Positions 17,250 through 24,965 of a stretch of DNA of 47,668 nt are shown one piece after another. The notes beneath the pieces were generated by a model. The model was not told where the DNA came from. It saw only the letters and a list, made by a program, of their open reading frames with translations, and searched no databases. The stretch covers positions 1 to 47,668 of the forward strand of contig WLJO01000016.1 of NCBI GenBank assembly GCA_009701715.1, in the 5' to 3' direction. A program made the position numbers and the translations under genes. Numbering within the stretch: position 1 is the stretch's first letter; each line of letters begins with the position of its first letter. The DNA comes from Actinomycetota bacterium. Its GTDB lineage: Bacteria > Actinomycetota > Acidimicrobiia > Acidimicrobiales > Ilumatobacteraceae.

Positions 17250-18602
17250 ATGACTCTCGCTGAAATCGTCAAGGCATACGACATCCGGGGAACTGTGCCC
17301 GATCAGTTCGATACCGACTCGGCCTTCGCGCTCGGGGTGGCCTTCGCCGTGTTCTCCGGCTCGTCCAGCGTTTTTGTTGCCCGCGACATGCGCCCGTCTG
17401 GCGTGCAACTCGTCGATTCCTTCGCCTGTGGTCTCGAGACCCAGGGCGTCGACGTAGTTGACCTCGGCCTTGCCTCGACGGACCTGCTGTACTTCGCGTC
17501 CGGCGTCAGGGATGCGCCGGGAGCGATGTTCACCGCGTCGCACAACCCCGCTCAGTACAACGGCATCAAGCTGTGCCTCTCGGGCGCTCGGCCTGTCGGT
17601 GTGGATACCGGTCTGCTCGAGATCCGCGCAATAGCCCAGTCAGTGCTCGACGGCAGGGGTCCGATGCCGTCGGCGTCCCCCGGTCGACGTTCCTCCGACG
17701 AACTCTTGGGGGCCTTCGCGGATCACGTGGTCTCCTTCATCAACCCCACTGCGCTCCGCACGATGCGCGTCGTGGCCGACACGGCCAACGGTATGGGTGG
17801 TCTGGTGGTCCCGGCAGTATTTGAGCGTCTGGGCACGATCGAGCTCGAGATGATGTACGGGGATCTCGACGGCACGTTCCCCAACCACCCGGCAGACCCG
17901 TTGCAGCCCGAGAACCAGCGTGATCTCCAGGCTCGAGTCCTCAGCGGAGGTTTCGACCTCGGCCTCGCCTTCGATGGGGATGCTGACCGGGTGTTCCTGG
18001 TGGACGAGTTGGGGCGGGGTCTCTCCGGTTCGGCAACTACCGCCGTTCTCGCGGCTGCAATGTTGCGAACCCATCCGGGGGCGACGATCCTGCACAACCT
18101 GATCTGCTCGCGGGCAGTCCCCGAGGTGATCCTCGAGCAGGGCGGCATCCCGGTGCGCACAAAGGTAGGTCACTCGTTCATCAAGCAATTGATGGCGGAG
18201 ACCGGCGCGGTGTTCGGCGGCGAGCATTCTGCGCACTACTACTTCCGTGAGAACTTCCGTGCCGACAGTGGGATCATCGCCTCGCTGCTCGTGCTTGCAG
18301 AGCTCAGTCGGGCTGAGGTTCCGATGTCCACGCTTCGGCGCCCGTTCGAGCGCTACGCGGCGAGTGGTGAGATCAACACCGAGGTGGAGGACACCACTGC
18401 GGCTATCGAGCGTGTCGCAAAGGTCTACGAGAGGTTCTCCTCGGATCGCCTCGACGGCCTGTCGGTGGACTGCGGGTCCTGGTGGTTCAACCTTCGGCCC
18501 TCGAACACCGAGCCACTGCTCCGTCTCAACCTTGAGGCAGTCGAGCGCGACGAGTGCGATCGCCGAGTTGCCGAGGTGCTTCAGGTGCTCACCGGTGGCT
18601 GA
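17250..18602 (+). CDS. manB: Phosphomannomutase/phosphoglucomutase
   Basis: The product is 450 residues, an alpha-D-phosphohexomutase. All four active-site loops are visible: the phosphoserine loop TASHNP (Ser97), the metal loop DGDADR (Asp242/244/246), the sugar-binding loop GEHSAHYYF and the phosphate-binding loop RPSNTEPLLR. The loop GEHSA is typical of PMM/PGM enzymes rather than GlmM. It supplies mannose-1-phosphate, or glucose-1-phosphate, and so feeds the GDP-mannose route together with the nucleotidyltransferase at 1009 and gmd at 3770. The start is ATG with an upstream -10. The Trm112-like gene follows after 30 nt. Confidence 0.9.
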   Translation: MTLAEIVKAYDIRGTVPDQFDTDSAFALGVAFAVFSGSSSVFVARDMRPSGVQLVDSFACGLETQGVDVVDLGLASTDLLYFASGVRDAPGAMFTASHNPAQYNGIKLCLSGARPVGVDTGLLEIRAIAQSVLDGRGPMPSASPGRRSSDELLGAFADHVVSFINPTALRTMRVVADTANGMGGLVVPAVFERLGTIELEMMYGDLDGTFPNHPADPLQPENQRDLQARVLSGGFDLGLAFDGDADRVFLVDELGRGLSGSATTAVLAAAMLRTHPGATILHNLICSRAVPEVILEQGGIPVRTKVGHSFIKQLMAETGAVFGGEHSAHYYFRENFRADSGIIASLLVLAELSRAEVPMSTLRRPFERYAASGEINTEVEDTTAAIERVAKVYERFSSDRLDGLSVDCGSWWFNLRPSNTEPLLRLNLEAVERDECDRRVAEVLQVLTGG

Positions 18603-18622
18603 ACGAATTCAACCCCCTTGTC

Positions 18623-18628
18623 AGGAGA
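18623..18628 (+). promoter_or_regulatory. Ribosome binding site AGGAGA
   Basis: It lies 4 nt before ATG 18633. It decides that start over the upstream in-frame TTG at 18618. Confidence 0.6.
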
Positions 18629-18632
18629 AGAC

Positions 18633-18875
18633 ATGACTAGCGTGCTCGATCCCCGTCTCCTCGAGATCCTTGCCTGTCCACAGGACAAGGGACCGCTGTA
18701 TTTCGTTGACGACGAAGACTGCCTCTATAACCCGCGCCTCAAGCTGTGCTTTTCGGTGAGGGACAACATTCCAGTGATGCTCGCGGACGAGGCGAAAACG
18801 TTTGATTCAGCAGAGCACGATCGGATTATGGGCAAGATTGGCGCCCGTGGGATCGCGCCGACCTTCGGTTCCTGA
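18633..18875 (+). CDS. Trm112-like small protein
   Basis: The product is 80 residues. ILACPQDKGPL near the N-terminus and NIPVMLADEA in the middle are the signature of the Trm112/YcaR family, small proteins often linked to methyltransferases or envelope genes. Only one Cys of the usual zinc quartet is seen in the first motif (CPQDK in place of CPxC), so zinc binding may be lost. It follows the phosphomannomutase with a clear ribosome binding site, so it is probably the second gene of that operon. The cellular role is unknown. It is convergent with the CapD-like gene, with a weak hairpin between. Confidence 0.8.
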   Translation: MTSVLDPRLLEILACPQDKGPLYFVDDEDCLYNPRLKLCFSVRDNIPVMLADEAKTFDSAEHDRIMGKIGARGIAPTFGS

Positions 18876-18896
18876 AAACCCGTCCCGCGGTTCAGG
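18871..18896. terminator. Weak bidirectional hairpin
   Basis: CCTGAA (18871-18876) pairs with TTCAGG (18891-18896), and an inner CC/GG pair is possible. The stop codons of both convergent genes lie in the arms. The stem is short and there is no T tract. Confidence 0.3.
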
Positions 18897-20712
18897 CCGA
18901 CGGCATCGGCGCGGATGCCGGCAAACCCGCAATGCGGGCAAGGTCCGCCGCAGTTGCATGCTCCGTCGGCAGGCCCCCTACAGCCCTCAGGTCGAGAATC
19001 GGTACCGCAACATGACTGATCTTTGGGTGAGCGGGACGGGCTTCGTCCTCGTCTTTGCCGAGGAGCGCCTCATGCATCTTCTCGCCGCTGCGCAGGCCCG
19101 TGAACTCGATGGAGATCGGTCGGGGGGACGTGGCGGCCAGTCTGCGAGCGACGTCAACGATCCGGACCGGGGCTCCCATGTCGAGTACGAGGACCTCGCC
19201 GGCGGAACCGACAGCAGCGGCGTTCATGGTGAGCCTGACGGCCTCGGACACGGTCATGAAGAAGCGGGTGACGTCCTCGTCGGTGACGGTCAGCGGTCCG
19301 CCAGCCCGCAATTGCGCCTCGAAGATCTCGAGTACTGATCCGCGTGATCCGAGAACGTTGCCAAAGCGGACAGAGACGAAGTGCCGGCCGCTTGAGGCCG
19401 CAGCGTGGGCGGTTTGCCTCTCGGTGATGCGCTTGGACCATCCGAGCACGCTCGACGGGTCCGCGGCCTTGTCGGTGGAAATGTTGACGAAGTGAAGGAC
19501 ATCGGTGGCAAGCGCAGCGTCGAGTACGTGCTGCGTACCGAGCACGTTGGTCTTCCATGCCTCTCCGGGGAATCGTTCGAGGAGGGTGAGATGCTTGAGC
19601 GCAGCGGCGTGAAAGACGATCTCGGGACGCACGCGCTCGAAGGCTGCAAGAATCGCAGTCCGGTCGCGAATGTCAGCGAGGACTAGACCCTCGTCGTCGA
19701 GCAGAGCCCTCCCCTGGAGCGACAACTCCACGCCGTGCAGACTGCTGTCATCGCAGTCGAGCATGTGCAGGCTCGAGGGCGCGAAGGCCTGTATCTGGCG
19801 GCACAACTCCGAACCGATCGAGCCCCCGGCTCCGGTGACCAACACCCGTCGGCCCGAGATCAGCGAGGCGATCACTGCCATGTCGATTTCGACGGGGTGC
19901 CGGCCAAGGAGGTCAGATTCCCCGACGGGACGGATATCCCCGTAGGCGACCGCGCCGAGCAGTTCGTCGACACGCGGCAGCACGAACACCTCGAGACCGG
20001 CGGCCTGTCCGATCTCGGTGAGTTGGCGGAGCGTCGCACTGGCTGCGCTCGGGATCGCGATTAAGAGAGCGTCCGCGTTGGTGCGCTGGGCAACCTCGCG
20101 GATGCAGAAACGATCGCCCATCACCCGAACGTGCTCGATCTCGAGGCGGCGCTTCCGGGCGTCGTCGTCGATCAGGGCGACGGGGAGGAACTGACCGGCC
20201 TTGGACCCGCGGAGCGAGCGCAGGACCATCTCGCCGCCGTCCCCAGCCCCGAACACGATGAGGCGACGGCCGGAATTGGGGCCTGAGGGAATGTGACGCC
20301 GTCTACTTATCCAGACGGAGATCCGGACGATGTTGGCGAGGCACACCGAGCCGGGAGCCGCGAGCGCAACGGTGACGACCCCAACCCGTCCGGTGCCGAC
20401 CGCGAGGGCTGCAACAACGCCAGCGGCTGTTGCGCACAGTTCGGTGGCGTAGAGCCGAATCGACTCACGTGAACTGCCGTACCAGAAGCGGCCTTGGTAG
20501 AGGCCGGTGAGGAGCGCGACGGGGACGTGAGTGGCGACAATCACCGCTGTGACGATCGTGCGGTCAATTGCTGTGAACGGGGCCCCCGTGTTGTGCCGGA
20601 GCACGAAGAACAGAAAGCCGAGCGATGCTCCCCAACAGCAGACATCCACGAACGCCTGCCCCAGCCGCCGAAGTCGCGCCACCGGCTTCGGTTGTACAAC
20701 CTCTCGAACCAT
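18892..20712 (-). CDS. CapD/PglF-like nucleotide-sugar 4,6-dehydratase, membrane-bound
   Basis: The product is 606 residues. Four hydrophobic segments occupy about 1-130. A CoA-binding-like Rossmann domain follows (FGAGDGGEMVLRSL, about 150). The catalytic SDR domain starts at VTGAGGSIGSELCRQI (about 285). The catalytic stretch ISTDKAADP is present, but the position that is Tyr in classical SDRs and Met in many long members reads Leu in VLGWSKR. Family members turn UDP-GlcNAc into UDP-4-keto-6-deoxy-GlcNAc, the first step to bacillosamine and related sugars. The acetyltransferase, sugar transferase and aminotransferase genes next door fit this. I start at ATG 20712 (AGAGGG 9 nt upstream). A GTG at 20736 would add eight residues. 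A frame continuing upstream to 21099 is antisense to the next gene. Confidence 0.85.
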   Translation of the reverse strand: MVREVVQPKPVARLRRLGQAFVDVCCWGASLGFLFFVLRHNTGAPFTAIDRTIVTAVIVATHVPVALLTGLYQGRFWYGSSRESIRLYATELCATAAGVVAALAVGTGRVGVVTVALAAPGSVCLANIVRISVWISRRRHIPSGPNSGRRLIVFGAGDGGEMVLRSLRGSKAGQFLPVALIDDDARKRRLEIEHVRVMGDRFCIREVAQRTNADALLIAIPSAASATLRQLTEIGQAAGLEVFVLPRVDELLGAVAYGDIRPVGESDLLGRHPVEIDMAVIASLISGRRVLVTGAGGSIGSELCRQIQAFAPSSLHMLDCDDSSLHGVELSLQGRALLDDEGLVLADIRDRTAILAAFERVRPEIVFHAAALKHLTLLERFPGEAWKTNVLGTQHVLDAALATDVLHFVNISTDKAADPSSVLGWSKRITERQTAHAAASSGRHFVSVRFGNVLGSRGSVLEIFEAQLRAGGPLTVTDEDVTRFFMTVSEAVRLTMNAAAVGSAGEVLVLDMGAPVRIVDVARRLAATSPRPISIEFTGLRSGEKMHEALLGKDEDEARPAHPKISHVAVPILDLRAVGGLPTEHATAADLARIAGLPASAPMPSA

Positions 20713-20751
20713 CTCAACACCCTCTTGACCTTCCACACGGAAGGTGGGCGG

Positions 20752-20759
20752 TAGCCTAT
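20752..20759. promoter_or_regulatory. Overlapping divergent -10 elements (TAGCCTA)
   Basis: The plus strand has TAGCCT at 20752-20757, ending 9 nt before GTG 20767. The minus strand has TAGGCT at 20759-20754, facing the CapD-like gene. The two hexamers share four bases, so one near-symmetric site may start both transcripts. Confidence 0.45.
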
Positions 20760-20766
20760 CCAACGT

Positions 20767-21456
20767 GTGGGATCGCGGGGGCGAAGGATGCCCAGATGTT
20801 CTTCGGTCAGGGTGCTGACCTTGTCCGTTCTGGTTGTGGGTGCGGGAGGTCATGCGCGCGTGTGTCTCGAGATTCTCGAGGGCTCCGGCTGGGTGGTGTC
20901 GGGGTGTCTGAGCAGCGATGCCTCGGCGATACCGGGCCTTCCGGTCCCCGTCCTTGGGCTCGATTCCGAGCTCGAGGACCGGATCTCGGGGGGTGCAGCG
21001 GATGTGTTCGTGGCCATCGGCGACAACACCGTGCGCATGGAGATCGGTAGGCGCGTACTGGCGGCAGGTGGGCGACTTGTCACCGCCGTGAGCCCGCATG
21101 CAGTGGTCTCTGCATCAGCAGTGCTCGGAGCGGGTTCGGTGGTGATGCCCGGTGCCGTGATCAACGCAGGATCCGTGCTCGGCATGCTGGTTATCGTCAA
21201 CACCAACGCAACCGTCGATCACGACAGCCTGCTCGAGGACGGCACCCATGTTGCGCCGGGCGCATGTCTTGCGGGTGGGGTGCACGCTGGCGCAGGGACA
21301 CTCATCGGGATCGGCGCCAACGTGCTGCCGGGAACTCAAATTGGTGAGCGTTCAATTGTCGCCGCTGGGGCCGTTGTCACCGGGAACGTCGACGTGGGCG
21401 TTACCGTTGGGGGAGTGCCCGCCAGGGTGATCAGGTCGGGCACCGGCCCGCTCTGA
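20767..21456 (+). CDS. NeuD/PglD-like sugar acetyltransferase
   Basis: The product is 229 residues. An N-terminal Rossmann-like nucleotide-sugar domain has LVVGAGGHARVCLEIL. A left-handed beta-helix of hexapeptide repeats follows, with the catalytic His region ATVDHDSLLEDG. PglD N-acetylates the 4-amino group of UDP-4-amino-sugars. NeuD O-acetylates sialic acid. The adjacent dehydratase, aminotransferase and phosphoglycosyl transferase favour the PglD role. The start follows the -10 at 20752. Alternatives are ATG 20788 and TTG 20821, the last directly before the Rossmann strand. It is first of five tightly spaced plus-strand genes running to 24965. Confidence 0.85.
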   Translation: MGSRGRRMPRCSSVRVLTLSVLVVGAGGHARVCLEILEGSGWVVSGCLSSDASAIPGLPVPVLGLDSELEDRISGGAADVFVAIGDNTVRMEIGRRVLAAGGRLVTAVSPHAVVSASAVLGAGSVVMPGAVINAGSVLGMLVIVNTNATVDHDSLLEDGTHVAPGACLAGGVHAGAGTLIGIGANVLPGTQIGERSIVAAGAVVTGNVDVGVTVGGVPARVIRSGTGPL

Positions 21457-21486
21457 CGGGTCGAACATCGGAGTCGCGATGACAGC

Positions 21487-22023
21487 GTGGTACGAGAGGT
21501 GTTAGTGGTGACGGTGTGCACGGCGAACCTCTGTCGCTCGCCGTTCGCGGAACATGTTTTGCGCCGTTGCTTCCTTGCAGCCGGATTTGACGTCGATGTT
21601 GCCTCTGCAGGCGTTGCGCCTTCGTTGGGACGGATGGTTCCGCCGGACTGGTGCGCGATCGCGGCCGGCTTCGACGTTGATCTGGGGGAGCACGTACCCG
21701 GTCCGGTCGGTCCGCTCGTGGGCAGCGCGAGTCTGGTGCTGACAATGACGGCTGCGCATGCGCGGGATCTTGTGGTTGCGCACCCGACGCTCGTGGGCCG
21801 TCTTGCCGTGCTCGGTGATGTAGCCGAGCGGCTCGAACGCATCCCCCCAGGCGCTGGAACGATCGCCGAGGTAGTAGCGCCCCGGCGCGCCATCGAACTG
21901 CTCAATGGGGTGTCCCCGAACGAGGTTGCAGACCCGTACCGCCGCCGGAAGGACGAGCAACTCGCGATCGCCGCGAACCTGGCCGCACGCTGTGCCCGAA
22001 TCGTCGAGCGGTGGCCGGGATGA
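21487..22023 (+). CDS. Low-molecular-weight protein-tyrosine phosphatase
   Basis: The product is 178 residues. The P-loop is CTANLCRSP, with the CX5R pair Cys11-Arg17. The acid/base Asp is in ADPYRRR (about Asp150). The fold dephosphorylates tyrosine and in polysaccharide loci usually opposes a Wzc-type BY-kinase. No such kinase is in the window, so the target may be the adjacent glycan enzymes or a kinase elsewhere. The start is given as GTG 21487. GTG 21505, closer to the P-loop strand, is possible. It overlaps the phosphoglycosyl transferase as ATGA, so the two are probably coupled. Confidence 0.85.
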   Translation: MVREVLVVTVCTANLCRSPFAEHVLRRCFLAAGFDVDVASAGVAPSLGRMVPPDWCAIAAGFDVDLGEHVPGPVGPLVGSASLVLTMTAAHARDLVVAHPTLVGRLAVLGDVAERLERIPPGAGTIAEVVAPRRAIELLNGVSPNEVADPYRRRKDEQLAIAANLAARCARIVERWPG

Positions 22024-22613
22024 AGCGTGCACTCGACGTAACGATCGCGTCAGTTGCGCTCGTGTTGCTCTCCCCGGTGATGATCGTGACCGGCCTCGGT
22101 GTGTGGCTGACGACGGGTTCCCCGATCCTCTTCCGGCAGGCTCGTGCGGGCCGCAACGGTGTGTGCTTCGACGTGCTCAAGTTCCGGACGATGCGCGGGG
22201 CACGTGCCGGCGAGGACGGCCCGGAACACGATCTGGCACGCGTTACGTCCCTCGGGCTCCTGTTGCGCAGGGCGAGCGTGGACGAGTTGCCGTCGCTGTT
22301 CAATGTGCTACGCGGCGAGATGAGCATCGTGGGCCCGCGGCCCCTGCCGGTTGCATATGTCGAGCGATACACGCACGCTCAGGCGCGTCGTCTCGAGGTC
22401 CTTCCCGGGCTCACCGGTTGGGCAGTCGTGCACGGCAGGAACCGCCTCGGTTGGGGCGAGCGATTCGCGCTCGACACGTGGTACGTCGACAACCGGTCCT
22501 TCCTGCTCGATCTCAGGATCATCTGGTTGACGGTCTCGCTCGTGCTTCGCGGCGAGAACGTCAACCACGACGGGAACACGACGATGACCGAGTTCATCGG
22601 CGACGGTGGGTGA
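22020..22613 (+). CDS. PglC-like phosphoglycosyl transferase (initiating sugar transferase)
   Basis: The product is 197 residues, the short monotopic form (PglC size) rather than the long WbaP form. One hydrophobic re-entrant segment lies at about 8-30. The conserved KFRTMRG motif, the catalytic Asp-Glu pair (Asp88-Glu89 in SVDELPSLFNVLRGEMSIVGPRP, quoted here as separate motifs SVDELP and SIVGPRP) and PGLTGWA follow. It transfers a sugar-1-phosphate from a UDP-sugar to undecaprenyl phosphate at the inner membrane face, starting glycan assembly. UDP-diacetylbacillosamine is the donor predicted from context. ATG 22020 overlaps the phosphatase stop. GTG 22011 is possible. Confidence 0.9.
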   Translation: MKRALDVTIASVALVLLSPVMIVTGLGVWLTTGSPILFRQARAGRNGVCFDVLKFRTMRGARAGEDGPEHDLARVTSLGLLLRRASVDELPSLFNVLRGEMSIVGPRPLPVAYVERYTHAQARRLEVLPGLTGWAVVHGRNRLGWGERFALDTWYVDNRSFLLDLRIIWLTVSLVLRGENVNHDGNTTMTEFIGDGG

Positions 22614-23814
22614 GCCGAGATTGAGATTGAGATTGATGCACCTCACGACGGTCGACATGAGCCTCGAACTCCTGCTCGCCCCGATCCTCGACGAGGCGGT
22701 TCTGCGAGGCCACGAGGTGATCGGCGTGAGCGCGCCCGGTCCGTTCGTCGAGCGGGTCGAGGCCCGCGGCGTGCGTCATGTGGCACTACCGTCGTCGACG
22801 AGACGCTTCGACCTCCTCGCGGACCTCAAGACCGCGCTGGAGTTCTGGCGGGTGGTCCGTCGGGAGCGCCCGGATGTGCTGCACACCCACAACCCGAAAC
22901 CCGGTCTCTATGGGCGCGTGCTCGGCCGGCTTGCAGGGGTCCCGGTCGTCGTCAACACCGTTCACGGGCTGTACGCCAGCCCGGATGATCGACCTCTCAA
23001 GCGTGCGGTTGTCTACGCAGCCGAGTTCGTCGGCGGACATTTCTCCCATGCCGAGTTGGTGCACAACCCGGAGGATCTCGGTCTGATGCGCCGCCTCCGC
23101 CTCGCCCCGCGACGAAACCTCCACCTGTTGGGGAGCGGCGTGGCGATCGAGCGTTTTGCGAACCCGGATGCCGAGCGATCGGCAGCCCTTCGGGCGGAGT
23201 GGGGGATCGCCCCGGATGAGGTTCTCATCGGCACGGTCGGGCGTCTCGTTGCCGAGAAGGGGATCCCCGAACTCCTCGAGGCGACGCGAGGACTCTCGGG
23301 CGCACGGCTCGTCGTTGTGGGCGGTCCGGACCCGGACAAACCCGACGCGCTCGTCCCAGCCGTACTCGCGGAGGCCGAGCGTCGAGGCGTGGTGCTGGCC
23401 GGATTCCGTTCGGACATGGCAGACGTCTACGGGGCGTTCGACGTGTTTGTGCTCGCATCGCACCGTGAGGGCTTCCCGTTGTCGGGGATGGAAGCAGCAG
23501 CCGCAGGCCTGCCGATCGTCACCACCGACATCCGGGGCTGCCGCCAGATCGTTACGGACGGGCTGAACGGGTTACTCGTGCCCGTTTCCTCCGTCGATGC
23601 ACTCCGGCGCTCGCTTGAGCGTTTGGTTGGCGATCGGGCGTTGCGTGAGCGGCTGGGCGCCGCCTCGGCCGACCGGGCACGGGAGGAGTTCGACGAACGT
23701 GCCGTCGTGGATCGTGTGTTCCACTGCTACGAGGAAGTTGCTGACCGGCAAGGAACGATCCGGCAAGGAACGATCCGGCGAAGGACGAACCGGCCCGCCG
23801 ATCGGCGAGACTGA
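22606..23814 (+). CDS. GT4 glycosyltransferase (PglA/WbnK-like position)
   Basis: The product is 402 residues, a GT-B fold. HLTTVDMSLELLL lies near the N-terminus, the donor-side strand is IGTVGRLVAEKG, and the E-x7-E motif is EGFPLSGME. The N-terminal pattern is typical of enzymes adding the second sugar to a polyprenyl-linked primer, which fits its place after the PglC-like gene. GTG 22606 overlaps the upstream stop. ATG 22636 is the alternative. Between these lies a (GAGATT)3 run coding for Arg-Leu repeats. The last ~25 residues are a basic tail from a 15-bp tandem repeat and are probably disordered. Confidence 0.88.
   Translation: MGEPRLRLRLMHLTTVDMSLELLLAPILDEAVLRGHEVIGVSAPGPFVERVEARGVRHVALPSSTRRFDLLADLKTALEFWRVVRRERPDVLHTHNPKPGLYGRVLGRLAGVPVVVNTVHGLYASPDDRPLKRAVVYAAEFVGGHFSHAELVHNPEDLGLMRRLRLAPRRNLHLLGSGVAIERFANPDAERSAALRAEWGIAPDEVLIGTVGRLVAEKGIPELLEATRGLSGARLVVVGGPDPDKPDALVPAVLAEAERRGVVLAGFRSDMADVYGAFDVFVLASHREGFPLSGMEAAAAGLPIVTTDIRGCRQIVTDGLNGLLVPVSSVDALRRSLERLVGDRALRERLGAASADRAREEFDERAVVDRVFHCYEEVADRQGTIRQGTIRRRTNRPADRRD
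22617..22634 (+). repeat. Hexanucleotide repeat (GAGATT)3 at a gene start
   Basis: Three exact copies lie between the alternative GTG and ATG starts of the GT4 gene. If translated they encode Arg-Leu units. Confidence 0.9.
23745..23789 (+). repeat. 15-bp tandem repeat, two exact copies and one degenerate
   Basis: CCGGCAAGGAACGAT occurs at 23745-23759 and 23760-23774, with a diverged third copy to 23789. It encodes the basic tail of the GT4 protein (RQGTI units). In-frame expansion is possible. Confidence 0.85.
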
Positions 23815-23819
23815 CGGCC

Positions 23820-24965
23820 GTGGCACGCATCTATCTCAGCCCACCCGAGTTGAGCGGTTCCGAGCTGGCTGCGCTTTCCGGGGCGCTCGATGGGGGGTGG
23901 ATCGCCCCGATCGGTCCAGACCTCGATGGTTTCGAGAGCGATCTCGCACTCGTTGCCGGTCGGCGCTACGCCGTTGCGGTGTCGAGCGGCACGGCGGCTC
24001 TGCACCTCCTGCTGCATGCATGTGGTGTCACCGACGGCTCTGAGGTCCTCGTTCCGTCCCTCACCTTCGTGGCCACAGCGAACGCGGTCCGTTACTGCGG
24101 CGGTCATCCGGTCTTCATCGATTCCGATGATGACACCTGGTGCGCGGACGAGGACCTGCTGCTCATTGAGCTGGAGCGGCGCCGGCAGGCCGGACGTCTC
24201 CCGGCTGCAGTGGTCACGGTGGACCTCTACGGGCAGGTCGCTCGCTGTGAGTCGATTGCTGCTCGCTGTGCGGAACTCGGAGTGCCACTCATCGAGGATG
24301 CAGCAGAGGCGATCGGGGCGACGCGCGGAGCCCCCGCCGGCTCGTTCGGGATTGCCGGAGCGTTCTCGTTCAACGGCAACAAGCTGATTACGACCAGCGG
24401 CGGCGGTGCGGTGGTTACCGATGACGAGGACCTTGCACGAAGGGTTCGTCACCTCGCCACTCAGGCCAGGGAGCCGGTGCTGCACTACGAGCACACCGAG
24501 GTCGGCTTCAACTACCGGATGAGCAATCTGCTGGCTGCTTTCGGCCGTGCGCAACTCTCGACTCTGGAACAGCGCATTGCGCGCCGGCGCGACATCAATG
24601 CCTGGTATCGCACGCTGTTGTCGTCGACTCCTGGCGTGAGGGTGATGCCGGACGACCCGGCGGGTCGGCCGATCAATTGGCTCACCTGTATCGAGGTCGA
24701 TCCGCTCGTGGCGGGCTTCTCCTCCGACGACGTGATCGCTGCACTCGCCACCGATGACATCGAGGCCCGTCCGGTGTGGAAGCCGATGCACCTGCAGCCA
24801 CTGTTTGCGGGTCACGAACTTGTCTGTCGTGATCCGGACAACGCCGTGTCCACGAGACTGTTCGAGCGGGGTGTCTGCCTGCCGAGCGGGAGGATGGGAG
24901 ACGACGGCCGGGCGCGAATCGAGCGGGCACTGCGGTCGCTGATCGGTCAGGTGACGGCGTCGTGA
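23820..24965 (+). CDS. DegT/DnrJ/EryC1/StrS aminotransferase (PglE-like)
   Basis: The product is 381 residues, a PLP enzyme for sugar 3- or 4-amination. It shows SSGTAALHLLL (phosphate-side loop), EDAAEAIGA (the Asp that contacts the pyridine nitrogen), and FNGNK with the PLP lysine at Lys188, followed by TTSGGG. GFNYRMSNLLAAFG completes the family pattern. In this cassette it would convert the 4-keto sugar made by the CapD-like enzyme to the 4-amino sugar used by the PglD-like enzyme. It begins with GTG 5 nt after the GT4 stop, so it is the last gene of the operon. Its 3' end overlaps the convergent deacetylase gene by 19 bp. Confidence 0.9.
   Translation: MARIYLSPPELSGSELAALSGALDGGWIAPIGPDLDGFESDLALVAGRRYAVAVSSGTAALHLLLHACGVTDGSEVLVPSLTFVATANAVRYCGGHPVFIDSDDDTWCADEDLLLIELERRRQAGRLPAAVVTVDLYGQVARCESIAARCAELGVPLIEDAAEAIGATRGAPAGSFGIAGAFSFNGNKLITTSGGGAVVTDDEDLARRVRHLATQAREPVLHYEHTEVGFNYRMSNLLAAFGRAQLSTLEQRIARRRDINAWYRTLLSSTPGVRVMPDDPAGRPINWLTCIEVDPLVAGFSSDDVIAALATDDIEARPVWKPMHLQPLFAGHELVCRDPDNAVSTRLFERGVCLPSGRMGDDGRARIERALRSLIGQVTAS

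Noticed and set aside
20713-21099. Extension of the CapD-like frame on the minus strand
   Set aside because: It is antisense to the acetyltransferase gene, crosses the divergent promoter, and is not part of the family.
22617-22634. Hexamer repeat as a phase-variation switch
   Set aside because: Unit length is a multiple of three, so slippage cannot turn the gene off by frameshift. It is kept only as a possible tuner.
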